Part shown: piece after piece, positions 50,519-59,062 of the stretch | How positions within the stretch are numbered: the first letter of the stretch is position 1 | Layout: each line of letters begins with the position of its first letter | NCBI GenBank assembly: GCA_038321965.1 | Contig: JBBQFL010000011.1 | Coordinates: 1-64,000 of the forward strand | Origin: UKL13-2 sp038321965 | GTDB lineage: Bacteria; Pseudomonadota; Gammaproteobacteria; Burkholderiales; Usitatibacteraceae | Reading direction: 5' to 3' | DNA: 64,000 nt | Notes under the pieces: generated by a model | What the model saw: only the letters and a program-made list of their open reading frames with translations | Database searches by the model: none | Told to the model about the DNA's origin: nothing | Translations under genes and position numbers: made by a program

Positions 50519-51112
50519 ATGAACGATGGCCTGCATGCGGAAAAGAAACAAATGCGTGAGGTCATCCTCGCAGTGCGGGACGCCATGCCTCCCGTCGTGC
50601 GCCGCGCCGCGTCGCTGGCGATCAACGAGAAAATTTGTGAGTTGTCGGCATATCGACACGCGCGGACGGTACTTGCCTACATCGGATTCGGCAGCGAGAT
50701 AGAAACCCAAGCGTTGATTGAACGGATCATCGCCGACGGCAAAATAGCGGTATTGCCACGCGTGGACCGCGCCACGCAGTCGCTGATTTTGCATTCCGTG
50801 AAAAGTTTGAGCGAATTGGTGACCAGCAAATGGGGTATCCGCGAGCCGCCTGCGGAAGCGCCGGTGAAAAGCGCCAGCGCAATTGAATTTATACTGATGC
50901 CCGGCGTTGCTTTTGATCGCAGCGGCAATCGCCTTGGTTACGGACGCGGCTATTACGATAAATGGGTGCTGAGTGCAGATCCAGCATTGGCGCGGGTCGC
51001 GGCGGCTTTTTCGTGCCAGATAGTCGCAAAAGTGCCGGTTGGGCCGCACGATCAAAAAATTGACACTGTCATCACTGAAAACGAAATCATCCACATCCAA
51101 CATGAGCGCTAA
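50519..51112 (+). CDS. 5-formyltetrahydrofolate cyclo-ligase
   Basis: This 197-residue cytoplasmic enzyme uses ATP to convert 5-formyl-THF to 5,10-methenyl-THF. The signature is LMPGVAFDRSGNRLGYGRGYYDK (the GYGRGYYD block). The N terminus has the KKQMREVILAVRDAM helix that binds phosphate. The length matches YgfA/Fau (about 190-200). It overlaps folD by 11 bases. Its product is a direct substrate of FolD, so the pairing is functional. Confidence 0.93.
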   Translation: MNDGLHAEKKQMREVILAVRDAMPPVVRRAASLAINEKICELSAYRHARTVLAYIGFGSEIETQALIERIIADGKIAVLPRVDRATQSLILHSVKSLSELVTSKWGIREPPAEAPVKSASAIEFILMPGVAFDRSGNRLGYGRGYYDKWVLSADPALARVAAAFSCQIVAKVPVGPHDQKIDTVITENEIIHIQHER

Positions 51113-51986
51113 ACGCATTGACGGCAAGTTAATCTCGGACTTCTTTCGCGCAGAATTCAAATTACGTGTGGATCGCCTAATCGAACGGGGTACGCGGCCT
51201 GGGCTGGCGGTGGTGATCGTCGGCAGCGATCCCGCCTCGCAAGTGTATGTGCGCAACAAGGCGCGAGCCTGTGAATCCATCGGCATCTATTCGGAAGTGC
51301 ATGCACTCTCTGCTGAGGTATCGCAGGACGAACTGACCGCGTTTGTCGAGTCACTCAACGAAAACCCAGCCATTCACGGCATTCTGGTGCAGCTACCACT
51401 GCCAAAGCGCATCGATGACCGGACGGTGATCGAAGCCATCTCCGCAGACAAAGACGTCGATGGCTTTCACTACGCCAATATGGGTGCACTGGTCATCGAC
51501 GAGAGCCGCTTTCCGCCCTGCACACCTTATGGCGTGATGAAAATGCTGGAATATGAAGGCATTGTGGTCGAGGGCCAGCATGTGGTGATCGTCGGGCGAT
51601 CCAATATTGTCGGCAAGCCGCAAGCGATGTTGATGCTGAAAGCTGGCGGCACGGTAACGGTTTGCCATTCCAAGACGCGGGATCTCGCCAGATTTACGCG
51701 CGACGCCGATATTCTGGTTGCGGCGGTTGGCAAACCTGGAATGATTACCGGCGATATGATCAAGCCCGGTGCGGTGGTGATCGATGTTGGGATCAATCGT
51801 CTCTCGGACGGAAAACTGGTCGGCGATGTGCACTTTGAATCTGCCGCTGCTGTAGCGTCGGCAATCACGCCGGTGCCGGGTGGTGTGGGGCCGATGACGA
51901 TCACGATGCTGCTCGGCAATACGCTGCGCGCGGCCGAAATAAGCGCAGCGCCCGGTGGCCGTATGAACGAGACGATGATTGCATGA
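51102..51986 (+). CDS. folD: Methylenetetrahydrofolate dehydrogenase/cyclohydrolase FolD
   Basis: This 294-residue bifunctional enzyme interconverts 5,10-methylene-, methenyl- and 10-formyl-THF. It has VVIVGSDPASQVYVRNKARACESIGI with the catalytic YxxxK, HGILVQLPLPKRID, ADKDVDGFH, PCTPYGVMKMLE and the NADP-binding VVIVGRSNIVGKP. The end TPVPGGVGPMTITMLLGNT is the standard FolD C-terminal signature. Start MSAKRI is chosen: it overlaps the preceding stop and avoids an N-terminal extension. Confidence 0.95.
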   Translation: MSAKRIDGKLISDFFRAEFKLRVDRLIERGTRPGLAVVIVGSDPASQVYVRNKARACESIGIYSEVHALSAEVSQDELTAFVESLNENPAIHGILVQLPLPKRIDDRTVIEAISADKDVDGFHYANMGALVIDESRFPPCTPYGVMKMLEYEGIVVEGQHVVIVGRSNIVGKPQAMLMLKAGGTVTVCHSKTRDLARFTRDADILVAAVGKPGMITGDMIKPGAVVIDVGINRLSDGKLVGDVHFESAAAVASAITPVPGGVGPMTITMLLGNTLRAAEISAAPGGRMNETMIA

Positions 51987-53641
51987 CGGCAATAACCGCG
52001 GATCTCATCCGTGCGGCACACGGATTCGGCGCCGTTGCGTCGGATTCGCTGCTTGTAGAGTTTTTGTCGCTGGGCGCGCTACTCGAATTACGCTCACTTG
52101 AGCAGCCGGACGCACTATTTCTGAAATACTTCGATGATGATAGCGGTGAGACCGCCGCATACTCGTACGCGCAATTTTCCGAACTTGTCCTGCGAGCGGC
52201 GACGTTACTGGCGTCTCGCGGCCTTCGCGCGGGTGATTGCTTCGCTACGTTGTCGCACAATCATCCAATAGCGGCGGCACTGTTGTTCGCAGGCTGGAAG
52301 CTGGGGTTATTAGTCGCGCCATTGAATGCGTCCGAAGATGACGGTCGCATTGCTTTTGTATTGCGGGATGCCGACGCAAAATTGATTGTTGCCCATCCAG
52401 CGTTGCGGGAACGTGCTTGCAGGATCACTGCCGGGGCCGCTGGTGACGCACCAATTACGCAAAGCGTTTTGACGTTTGAGGACCTACCGGCCAGTAGCGA
52501 CGGCAAATTCGTCGAGGGCGACTGCCGCCGTCATCCCGCATTGATTGTGTACACGAGCGGCACCACCGGCAATCCAAAGGGCGTGGCGCTTACCCAGTAC
52601 AACATGATGATCAATGCACAGGGCATCGCCACCTGGCATAGTCTCGATGCCAGTAAGCGTTTGATGTGTGTGCTGCCCATTCATCACGTCAATGGTATTG
52701 TGGTGACGCTCGTGACTACGGTCATGGCAGGGTCTGCCGTGATGCTCAATCGTGGCTTCAAGGTGTCGACATTCTGGCGGCAACTTGCTGACGAGCGCGT
52801 CGCCGTTGTTTCGGTAGTGCCGACCATTCTGCAATTCCTCTATGAAGCGAACGAGGATATTTCGTGTCTGGATCTGTCGAGATTTCGCTATTTCATCTGT
52901 GGTGCAGGCACGCTACCGATCTCGCTGGTCGAGAAATTCGAAGCGCGGTTCGGCCTCTCGATCCTGCATGGATACGGTCTTTCGGAGACTACCGCCTTCA
53001 CCTGTACGCTGCCAGCCGACTTGCCTCAAGTTGCGCGCAAACATTGGTTGTGCAACCATGGCTATCCCAGTATCGGGACGGTCTTTCCGCATTGTGAGAT
53101 GGCTATTCACGATGCACATGGCCGCGGTTTGCCTGCCAACGAACGCGGTGAAATTGTAATTCGCGGCCATTACATCATGGACGGCTATCACCATCGGACC
53201 GACGCCAATGCCGACGCGTTCAAGCACGGCTGGTTCCGCTCGGGCGATGAAGGCTTCTTCGAGATTGACGAGATTGGACGTGCGTACTATTTCATTACTG
53301 GCAGACTGAAGGAGCTGATCAATCGCGGCGGTGTGAAGTACAGCCCGTTCGAAATTGAAGAGGTGCTGTTGACCATACCAGGCGTGAAAGCTGGCGTGGC
53401 GATTGCATTCGAAAACGATTGGTATGGTGAAGAGATCGGTGCCTACGTGGTTCGCGACGCTGATTCCGCAATTAGTTCACACGAGATCATCAAAACGTGC
53501 CGAGTGGTGCTGCCGTTTGCAAAATGTCCGAAGGTTGTGGTGTTTGGCGACGACATACCAGTCACTTTGACTGGTAAATATCAACGGTTGAAGCTTGCAC
53601 ACCTGTTCTGCGATCACCTGAAAACACAATTCCGCGAGTAG
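51983..53641 (+). CDS. AMP-binding acyl-CoA synthetase family protein
   Basis: This 552-residue adenylate-forming enzyme activates a carboxylic acid to its CoA thioester. Motif A3 is IVYTSGTTGNPKGVAL, A5 is LHGYGLSETTAFTC, A8 is GWFRSGDEGFFEIDEIGRAYFIT-like, and the catalytic Lys A10 is near the end (VTLTGKYQRLKL). The start overlaps the folD stop by ATGA, so it is translated with folD despite the different role. The acyl substrate is unknown. A second AMP-binding gene lies 82 bases downstream. MenE-like or fatty-acid ligases are alternatives. Confidence 0.85.
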   Translation: MTAITADLIRAAHGFGAVASDSLLVEFLSLGALLELRSLEQPDALFLKYFDDDSGETAAYSYAQFSELVLRAATLLASRGLRAGDCFATLSHNHPIAAALLFAGWKLGLLVAPLNASEDDGRIAFVLRDADAKLIVAHPALRERACRITAGAAGDAPITQSVLTFEDLPASSDGKFVEGDCRRHPALIVYTSGTTGNPKGVALTQYNMMINAQGIATWHSLDASKRLMCVLPIHHVNGIVVTLVTTVMAGSAVMLNRGFKVSTFWRQLADERVAVVSVVPTILQFLYEANEDISCLDLSRFRYFICGAGTLPISLVEKFEARFGLSILHGYGLSETTAFTCTLPADLPQVARKHWLCNHGYPSIGTVFPHCEMAIHDAHGRGLPANERGEIVIRGHYIMDGYHHRTDANADAFKHGWFRSGDEGFFEIDEIGRAYYFITGRLKELINRGGVKYSPFEIEEVLLTIPGVKAGVAIAFENDWYGEEIGAYVVRDADSAISSHEIIKTCRVVLPFAKCPKVVVFGDDIPVTLTGKYQRLKLAHLFCDHLKTQFRE

Positions 53642-53723
53642 TTTTTTGAGCGACGGGATGGAGCGAACTAAATGATAATACGGTACGCGCAATCGCATCG
53701 AGTTGCGCCGGAGGATTGATATC

Positions 53724-55376
53724 ATGACGTCGCCCGCAGCCGTTAGTCCGTATGATCATGGTCTGGACAAGAATCCAGCCAACTACACACCATTGTCACC
53801 GCTTTCGTTTTTGCCCAAGACCGCTGCCGTCTATCCGCACCGGCTGGCGGTGATTCACGGGGATCGCCGGTTTACTTGGGCTGAGGTTTATGCACGGGCG
53901 CGGCGACTGGCTAGTGGGCTACAGCAACACGGCGTAGGCAAAGGTCACACGGTGACCGCGATGCTGGCCAATACGCCTGAGATGGTGGAAATGCATTTTG
54001 GTCCGGCCATGCTGGGTGCGGTGCTCAACACCCTCAACACCAGGCTGGATGCCGAGGCAATCGCGTTTATGCTCGACCACGCCGAAGCGAAGGTTCTGGT
54101 GACAGACCGCGAATTCGCCCCGACGATCGAACGCGCCTTGCAACTGTGCAAATCAAAGCCGCTGGTGATCGACGTGGTCGACGCGTTATTTACTGGTGAA
54201 GGCACGAAACTCGGCGACATCGACTACGAAGCATTTATCGCCAAAGGCGACCCGCAGTTTGAATGGTCCCTGCCTGCCGACGAGTGGGAAGCCATCTCGC
54301 TCAACTACACTTCGGGCACCACTGGCAATCCCAAGGGTGTGGTCTATCACCATCGCGGTGCACACCTCAATGCAGTCGCAAATATCCTCGAATGGTCGAT
54401 GCCACGACACAGCGTTTATCTCTGGACATTGCCGATGTTCCATTGCAACGGCTGGTGTTTCCCGTGGTCGATTGTCGCCAATGCCGGTACCCATGTTTGC
54501 CTGCGCAAGGTCGATCCGAAAGTCATTTTTGAGCTGATCCGCGCGCATGGCGTGACGCACTACTGCGGCGCACCGATCGTGCACAGCATGCTCATCAATG
54601 CGCCTGAGGAAATGAAACGCGATATTGCCCAGAAGGTGCATGCGATGGTTGCCGGGGCAGCCCCACCCGGCGCGATGATCGAAGGCATGGCCAGACTGGG
54701 CTTCGCCTTGACCCACGTGTATGGCTTGACCGAAACCTATGGCCCCGCCGCGGTGTGCGCCAAGCACGTTGAGTGGCAGACCTTGGCCGTGGATGAGCAG
54801 GCGCGGCTGAACGGTAGACAGGGCGTTGCCTATCTGCTGGAAGAAGGCATGACGGTGATGGACCCCGCAACCATGCAGACCGTGCCCGCAGATGGCGAGA
54901 CCATGGGGGAGATCATGTTCTGTGGCAACATCACCATGAAGGGGTACTTAAAGAATGAAAAAGCCAGCGCTGAAGCATTTGAAGGTGGCTGGTTTCACTC
55001 GGGCGATCTGGCGGTCATTCATCCCGACGGCTATGTGAAAATCAAGGATCGTGCGAAGGATGTGATCATTTCCGGCGGTGAAAATATTTCGTCGCAGGAA
55101 GTCGAAGATGTGATCTGCCGCCATCCTGCCGTGATGATGTCGGCAGTAGTGGCGATGCCCGATGAAAAATGGGGCGAAGTGGGCTGCGCGTTTGTTGAGT
55201 TGAAAGAGGGAGGAAATGCGACGGAAGCTGAACTGATCGAATTTTGCCGGGAGCGGATGGCGCGCTTCAAGGTGCCCAAATCGATCAAGTTTCAAACGCT
55301 GCCGAAAACCTCCACCGGAAAAATCCAGAAGTTCGTGCTGCGTGAGTTGGCAAAAAGCAAAGAGGCCATTGAATGA
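53724..55376 (+). CDS. Acyl-CoA synthetase, AlkK-like medium-chain type
   Basis: This 550-residue ligase has NYTSGTTGNPKGVVYHHRGA, the AlkK-like LPMFHCNGWCFPW, VYGLTETYGPAAVC, GWFHSGDLAVIHPDGYVKIKDRAKDVIISGGENISS and the catalytic Lys in LPKTSTGKIQKF. AlkK-type enzymes activate medium- or short-chain fatty acids. GGAGGA lies seven bases before ATG 53724, so this start is preferred over the ATG seven codons upstream. The stop overlaps the next hydrolase gene by ATGA. Confidence 0.9.
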   Translation: MTSPAAVSPYDHGLDKNPANYTPLSPLSFLPKTAAVYPHRLAVIHGDRRFTWAEVYARARRLASGLQQHGVGKGHTVTAMLANTPEMVEMHFGPAMLGAVLNTLNTRLDAEAIAFMLDHAEAKVLVTDREFAPTIERALQLCKSKPLVIDVVDALFTGEGTKLGDIDYEAFIAKGDPQFEWSLPADEWEAISLNYTSGTTGNPKGVVYHHRGAHLNAVANILEWSMPRHSVYLWTLPMFHCNGWCFPWSIVANAGTHVCLRKVDPKVIFELIRAHGVTHYCGAPIVHSMLINAPEEMKRDIAQKVHAMVAGAAPPGAMIEGMARLGFALTHVYGLTETYGPAAVCAKHVEWQTLAVDEQARLNGRQGVAYLLEEGMTVMDPATMQTVPADGETMGEIMFCGNITMKGYLKNEKASAEAFEGGWFHSGDLAVIHPDGYVKIKDRAKDVIISGGENISSQEVEDVICRHPAVMMSAVVAMPDEKWGEVGCAFVELKEGGNATEAELIEFCRERMARFKVPKSIKFQTLPKTSTGKIQKFVLRELAKSKEAIE

Positions 55377-56209
55377 GACATTGTTTTTACTCGGGACTAT
55401 CCGCATCAGGTTTTCATCGCATTCACTACACGGAGTGGGGCGAGGCCAACAACCCGCGCGTGCTCGTTTGCGCGCACGGGCTCACCCGCTGCGGCCGCGA
55501 TTTCGATACGCTTGCCAAGGCCATGCAAGGCGAATATCGGGTGATCTGCCCGGATGTTGCTGGCCGTGGTGAGAGCGCCTGGCTGACCAATAAGGCCGAC
55601 TATAACTACGCCCAGTACATGAGCGACATGGCCGCGCTGCTGGCGCGAGCGAATGTAGAAACGGTGCATTGGGTAGGCACCTCGATGGGCGGCATCATCG
55701 GCATGCTGCTGGCCTCTCATCCCAATACGCCGATCACCCGCCTGGTGATGAATGATGTGGGCTCGTTCATTCCGAAGGCATCGCTCGAGCGGATCGGCAT
55801 GTATCTGGGGTCGTCACCGCGCTTTGCCGACTTCGAGTCAATCGTGATGGCGGTGCGAGCGGTCAGCCCGTTCGGTGAAATGTCGGATGACACCTGGCGA
55901 GAATTAACGGTGCCGCTGGTGAAGCAGTTACCGGATGGAAGCTGGCAGTTCCGCTACGATCCCGGTATCGGCGATTCGTTCAAGGTTGGCGCGATTCAGG
56001 ACGTGGATTTGTCGCCGCTATGGGCCCAGGTGTCCTGTCCGGTGCTGATCACGCGGGGAGAGGATTCGGATCTGTTGCTCAAGAGTACGTTTGATGCGAT
56101 GTGCCGAAAGGCCGGGGTGCGCGGCGTGGAGTTTGCCGATGTGGGGCATGCGCCGATGTTTCAGGAGAAGTCGCAGGTGGAGGCGGTTAGGGAGTTTTTG
56201 TTGGGGTGA
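55373..56209 (+). CDS. Alpha/beta-hydrolase fold protein
   Basis: This 278-residue hydrolase has the oxyanion region LVCAHGLTRCGRDFDTLA, the nucleophile elbow VHWVGTSMGGIIGMLLASH (GTSMGG), the acid in VLITRGEDSDLL and the His in FADVGHAPMFQ. It overlaps the acyl-CoA synthetase gene by ATGA, so both products should be made together. A thioesterase or esterase role acting on the acyl product is possible, but only the fold is shown. No signal peptide is present. Confidence 0.85.
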   Translation: MRHCFYSGLSASGFHRIHYTEWGEANNPRVLVCAHGLTRCGRDFDTLAKAMQGEYRVICPDVAGRGESAWLTNKADYNYAQYMSDMAALLARANVETVHWVGTSMGGIIGMLLASHPNTPITRLVMNDVGSFIPKASLERIGMYLGSSPRFADFESIVMAVRAVSPFGEMSDDTWRELTVPLVKQLPDGSWQFRYDPGIGDSFKVGAIQDVDLSPLWAQVSCPVLITRGEDSDLLLKSTFDAMCRKAGVRGVEFADVGHAPMFQEKSQVEAVREFLLG

Positions 56210-56215
56210 TTTTGG

Positions 56216-56530
56216 GCTTAGCTTTTGATGAGCCGGGGGTTGCCCGGCGGCAACCTACTTTCTTTGCTTCGCCAAAGAAAGTAGGCAAAGAAAGGCGACC
56301 CGAGGTTCGTCGCCCCGCAAAAGCGCGGGGTGCCCTCCGTTACTCGAAACGACAGGCCGCTGCGGAACTCGGGCTCGAATGGATGCAGGTGCAATAGATT
56401 GAGTTTGTGCTCGCCCTCAGACAGTCCTCGCGGACTACCCCTGTCGTTTCTGCGTTACTCGGCGACTCTCATCGGGGCCCGGCCAGCCCGCTGCCAGTGT
56501 CACGTGGTTTGTTTGAGGTTCAGTCGAGAT
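56216..56530. repeat. Large palindromic dispersed repeat (about 315 bp)
   Basis: It contains GTTGCC-CGGC-GGCAAC, then a 13-bp perfect stem (CCTACTTTCTTTG at 56254-56266 with CAAAGAAAGTAGG at 56273-56285, six-base loop), and long-range arms CGAAACGACAGG and CCTGTCGTTTC. I recognise the 'ctactttctttgcttcgccaaag' style as a multicopy intergenic repeat of Beta- and Gammaproteobacteria. It contains no plausible gene. It fills the convergent space between the hydrolase and the ABC permease. Confidence 0.7.
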
Positions 56531-56554
56531 TAAGTGTGATTTCAATCTGCGCGA

Positions 56555-57838
56555 CTACTCCTCCCAACTAAACCGCCAAATCGCGATCACCGTAAACAGC
56601 GCCGAAAAAGCCAGCATTGCGCCAATCGGGATCACAGCAGCTTCAAGCCCCAAACCGCGCCAGGTCATCGCATCAAAGCCATCGACCGCCCAACGTGCGG
56701 GATTTGCGAGAGATGCGGTTTGCAGCCATTCCGGAAATATGAACGAAGGCACCCAAGCACCACCGAGCATCACCATCAACAGCGTCGCAAAAATGGCTAA
56801 ACCACGCGTAGCTTCAGGCGTCTTGCCGATGGCGGCGATGAGCAGGCCGAAGCTGGAGGCGAGCAACGCGAAGGCAATCATGTTGCCAATGAAACCGATG
56901 ACGCTGCCGTCGATGCGTACGCCGAAGACGGCGATGGCGACCGAGAATATTCCGCACATCAGTAACAACGCGGTAATGGTGCCGCTGGCGATGGTACTGC
57001 CCAAAAGCAACGCGCGTGACACCGGCGCTGCCCGCAAACGCTTCCACAAACCCATGCGCCGCATCAGCAATAGGCCGATACCGACGTCGATCCCCATGAA
57101 CAAGAGGAATTGCACGGTCATACCGCCGAACGAGTGCGCGTAGCTGTTGTACTTTCGCTCCAGATTGCCGGTGGCTTCCACGGTCACGGTTTTGAAGGGG
57201 ACATCGAATGACGGACCGGAACCGTTGCTCGATGCGGTCGCGGTCCCGGCGCTTTGCTGAACACGCTCGACGCTGTCGAACAAGTTGAGCAAATCCTTGC
57301 GTGCGTCGGTCGCGATGAGCTTTGACACCAACACATCGGCACGCGCATCCGAAAGCATCTTCGCGCCGTCTGCGCCCATCATTGATTGCGTCACCGCTTT
57401 CATCACGTGCTGCGAAAGCATGCCGCGCACCATCGCCAGTGCGATCGACTGCGAGGGGTCGAAGTGAATTTTGACCTCCGGTTTGGCGTTGGCGCTGAAC
57501 ATCGCGCGACCGGCGAGCTCACCAAATTTTGGCGGTAACACGACTGCGGCGCGCACTTTGCCTTTTTGCACCTGCGTGAGCGCTTCAGCCTCGTCGAGTT
57601 CAAGCACGTTGAGGGCACTGTCTTCCTTCATGCCGGCAATCACCTGTTTGGCAATCGCGCTTTTGTCCTGATCGACGATGGCAATAGGTACGCGGGCAGG
57701 TTTTTTGTCGCTGTTACCAAACAACGATCCGAAAAAAGCTGCGATGGCGATGGGCGCTGCCAACGTAATGATGAGCGCGCGCTTGTTGGAGAAATAAAGG
57801 ATAAGGTCTTTTTTGACGAGAGCGAAGAATGCATTCAT
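56555..57838 (-). CDS. ABC-2 type transporter permease
   Basis: This 427-residue inner-membrane protein has one N-terminal helix (ALIITLAAPIAIAAFFGSLFG), a large periplasmic domain of about 200 residues and five to six helices from about residue 245 (FLLFMGIDVGIGLLLM; IASGTITALLLMCGIFSVAIAVFG; MIAFALLASSFGLLIAAIGK). This is the layout of the YhiI/YbhS-R-like ABC-2 exporters. It follows its ATPase gene by two bases. The pair probably exports a drug, lipid or similar compound, but the substrate is unknown. Confidence 0.9.
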   Translation of the reverse strand: MNAFFALVKKDLILYFSNKRALIITLAAPIAIAAFFGSLFGNSDKKPARVPIAIVDQDKSAIAKQVIAGMKEDSALNVLELDEAEALTQVQKGKVRAAVVLPPKFGELAGRAMFSANAKPEVKIHFDPSQSIALAMVRGMLSQHVMKAVTQSMMGADGAKMLSDARADVLVSKLIATDARKDLLNLFDSVERVQQSAGTATASSNGSGPSFDVPFKTVTVEATGNLERKYNSYAHSFGGMTVQFLLFMGIDVGIGLLLMRRMGLWKRLRAAPVSRALLLGSTIASGTITALLLMCGIFSVAIAVFGVRIDGSVIGFIGNMIAFALLASSFGLLIAAIGKTPEATRGLAIFATLLMVMLGGAWVPSFIFPEWLQTASLANPARWAVDGFDAMTWRGLGLEAAVIPIGAMLAFSALFTVIAIWRFSWEE

Positions 57839-57840
57839 GG

Positions 57841-58764
57841 TCAGTCCCGAAGTTGGCGGCCAGTGAGGGCCAGGAACAGCGTTTCCAGATTGGCGCGACC
57901 GGAGCTGAGGCGTGTGACATGATGGCCGGCGGATGCAAGCCAGGCGAGCACGGTTGCGGCCGACGCAGACAGAGAGTCAACGCCAACGGTGAGACGGCCA
58001 TTTCCCTGTGATGCGGTTTTCACACCGGCCTGCTGCTTGAGCATGGCAATGTCGACCTCGCCATCGATCTCAACTTCCAGCGTTGCCGATACCGGCAACT
58101 GGCGATACAGCCCCGCCAGTGTGTCGTTCGCAATCACCTTGCCGTGATCCATGATGACAATGCGGTCGCACAGCCGCTCGGCCTCCTCCATATAGTGCGT
58201 GGTGTAAACCATGGTCTTGCCGCGCGCCTTGAGTGTTTCCAGGTTGTCGAAAATCGCATTGCGGCTTTGCGGATCGATGCCGACGGTCGGTTCATCGAGC
58301 AACAGAATGTCGGGGTCGTGCACCAGCGCGCAGGCAATGTTCAAGCGTCGTTTCATGCCGCCGGAAAAAGTATCGGGCTTATCGCGTGCGCGATCGGCGA
58401 GACCGACCAGTGCTAGCGCATCCAGCGAAGACTGGCGTAGTTGCGCGCCCTTCAGACCGTAAAGTGCACCGAATATCTCCAGATTGCCCAGCGCTGAAAG
58501 CCCCTCGTACAACGCAATATCCTGCGGCACAAAGCCGACTTTGCGTTTGACCGCACTGTCGTCAGCATCAATGCGCTGGCCCGAGAGAAGCACGCTGCCC
58601 TGGTCGGGTGCGGTCAGGCCGCAGATCATCGAAACGGTTGTGGTTTTTCCCGCGCCGTTTGGCCCGAGCAGGCCGATGATCTGGCCGGGCTCGGCGCTGA
58701 ATGAAACATCCGATACGACCTGCCGGGCGCCGTAGGATTTGTGGAGATGTTGGACTTGTAGCAT
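57841..58764 (-). CDS. ABC transporter ATP-binding protein
   Basis: This 307-residue ATPase drives the adjacent ABC-2 permease. It has Walker A GLLGPNGAGKTTTVS, Q-loop VGFVPQDIALYEGLS, signature TFSGGMKRRLNIA, Walker B DILLLDEPTVGID and the H-loop His in VYTTHYMEEAERL. A C-terminal extension of about 80 residues is typical of the CcmA/NatA-like exporters. It is the first gene of a two-gene operon on the minus strand. No regulator is adjacent. Confidence 0.94.
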   Translation of the reverse strand: MLQVQHLHKSYGARQVVSDVSFSAEPGQIIGLLGPNGAGKTTTVSMICGLTAPDQGSVLLSGQRIDADDSAVKRKVGFVPQDIALYEGLSALGNLEIFGALYGLKGAQLRQSSLDALALVGLADRARDKPDTFSGGMKRRLNIACALVHDPDILLLDEPTVGIDPQSRNAIFDNLETLKARGKTMVYTTHYMEEAERLCDRIVIMDHGKVIANDTLAGLYRQLPVSATLEVEIDGEVDIAMLKQQAGVKTASQGNGRLTVGVDSLSASAATVLAWLASAGHHVTRLSSGRANLETLFLALTGRQLRD

Positions 58765-58949
58765 GTGGGCTCCTGGGGACTGACAGGAGCGATGTTACGG
58801 AAAATTCACAGGGGAAGGGGTTGGTAGCGATGAACTGACAGAATGACGACGCGAGTGGTTGATGGGTTGCGTGACCGGTGGGTTTGAGACGGTTTGATCG
58901 GGCGACGCAACTGGCCACCAAAGAATTCGATCGGCTGCAGGCTCTAAAA

Positions 58950-59013
58950 AATACCAGCGCTGGCGGGCGTCTAAAGCACTTTATGGCCTGAAAGCCGCGC
59001 CAGTTCTAGTGTT
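58950..59013. repeat. Dispersed palindromic repeat, copy 2
   Basis: The arms TACCAGCGCTGGCG and CGCCAGTTCTAGTG are imperfect inverted repeats around the core GGCCTGAAAGCCGC. It matches copy 1 (20548-20608) and copy 3 (63142-63204) in the core and the right arm. It lies 50 bases downstream of the RCC1 gene stop. Confidence 0.65.
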
Positions 59014-59062
59014 TGCCACCCGCCTTAACCGGCGGTGCGACCGAACATTCAACACGCAGCGC

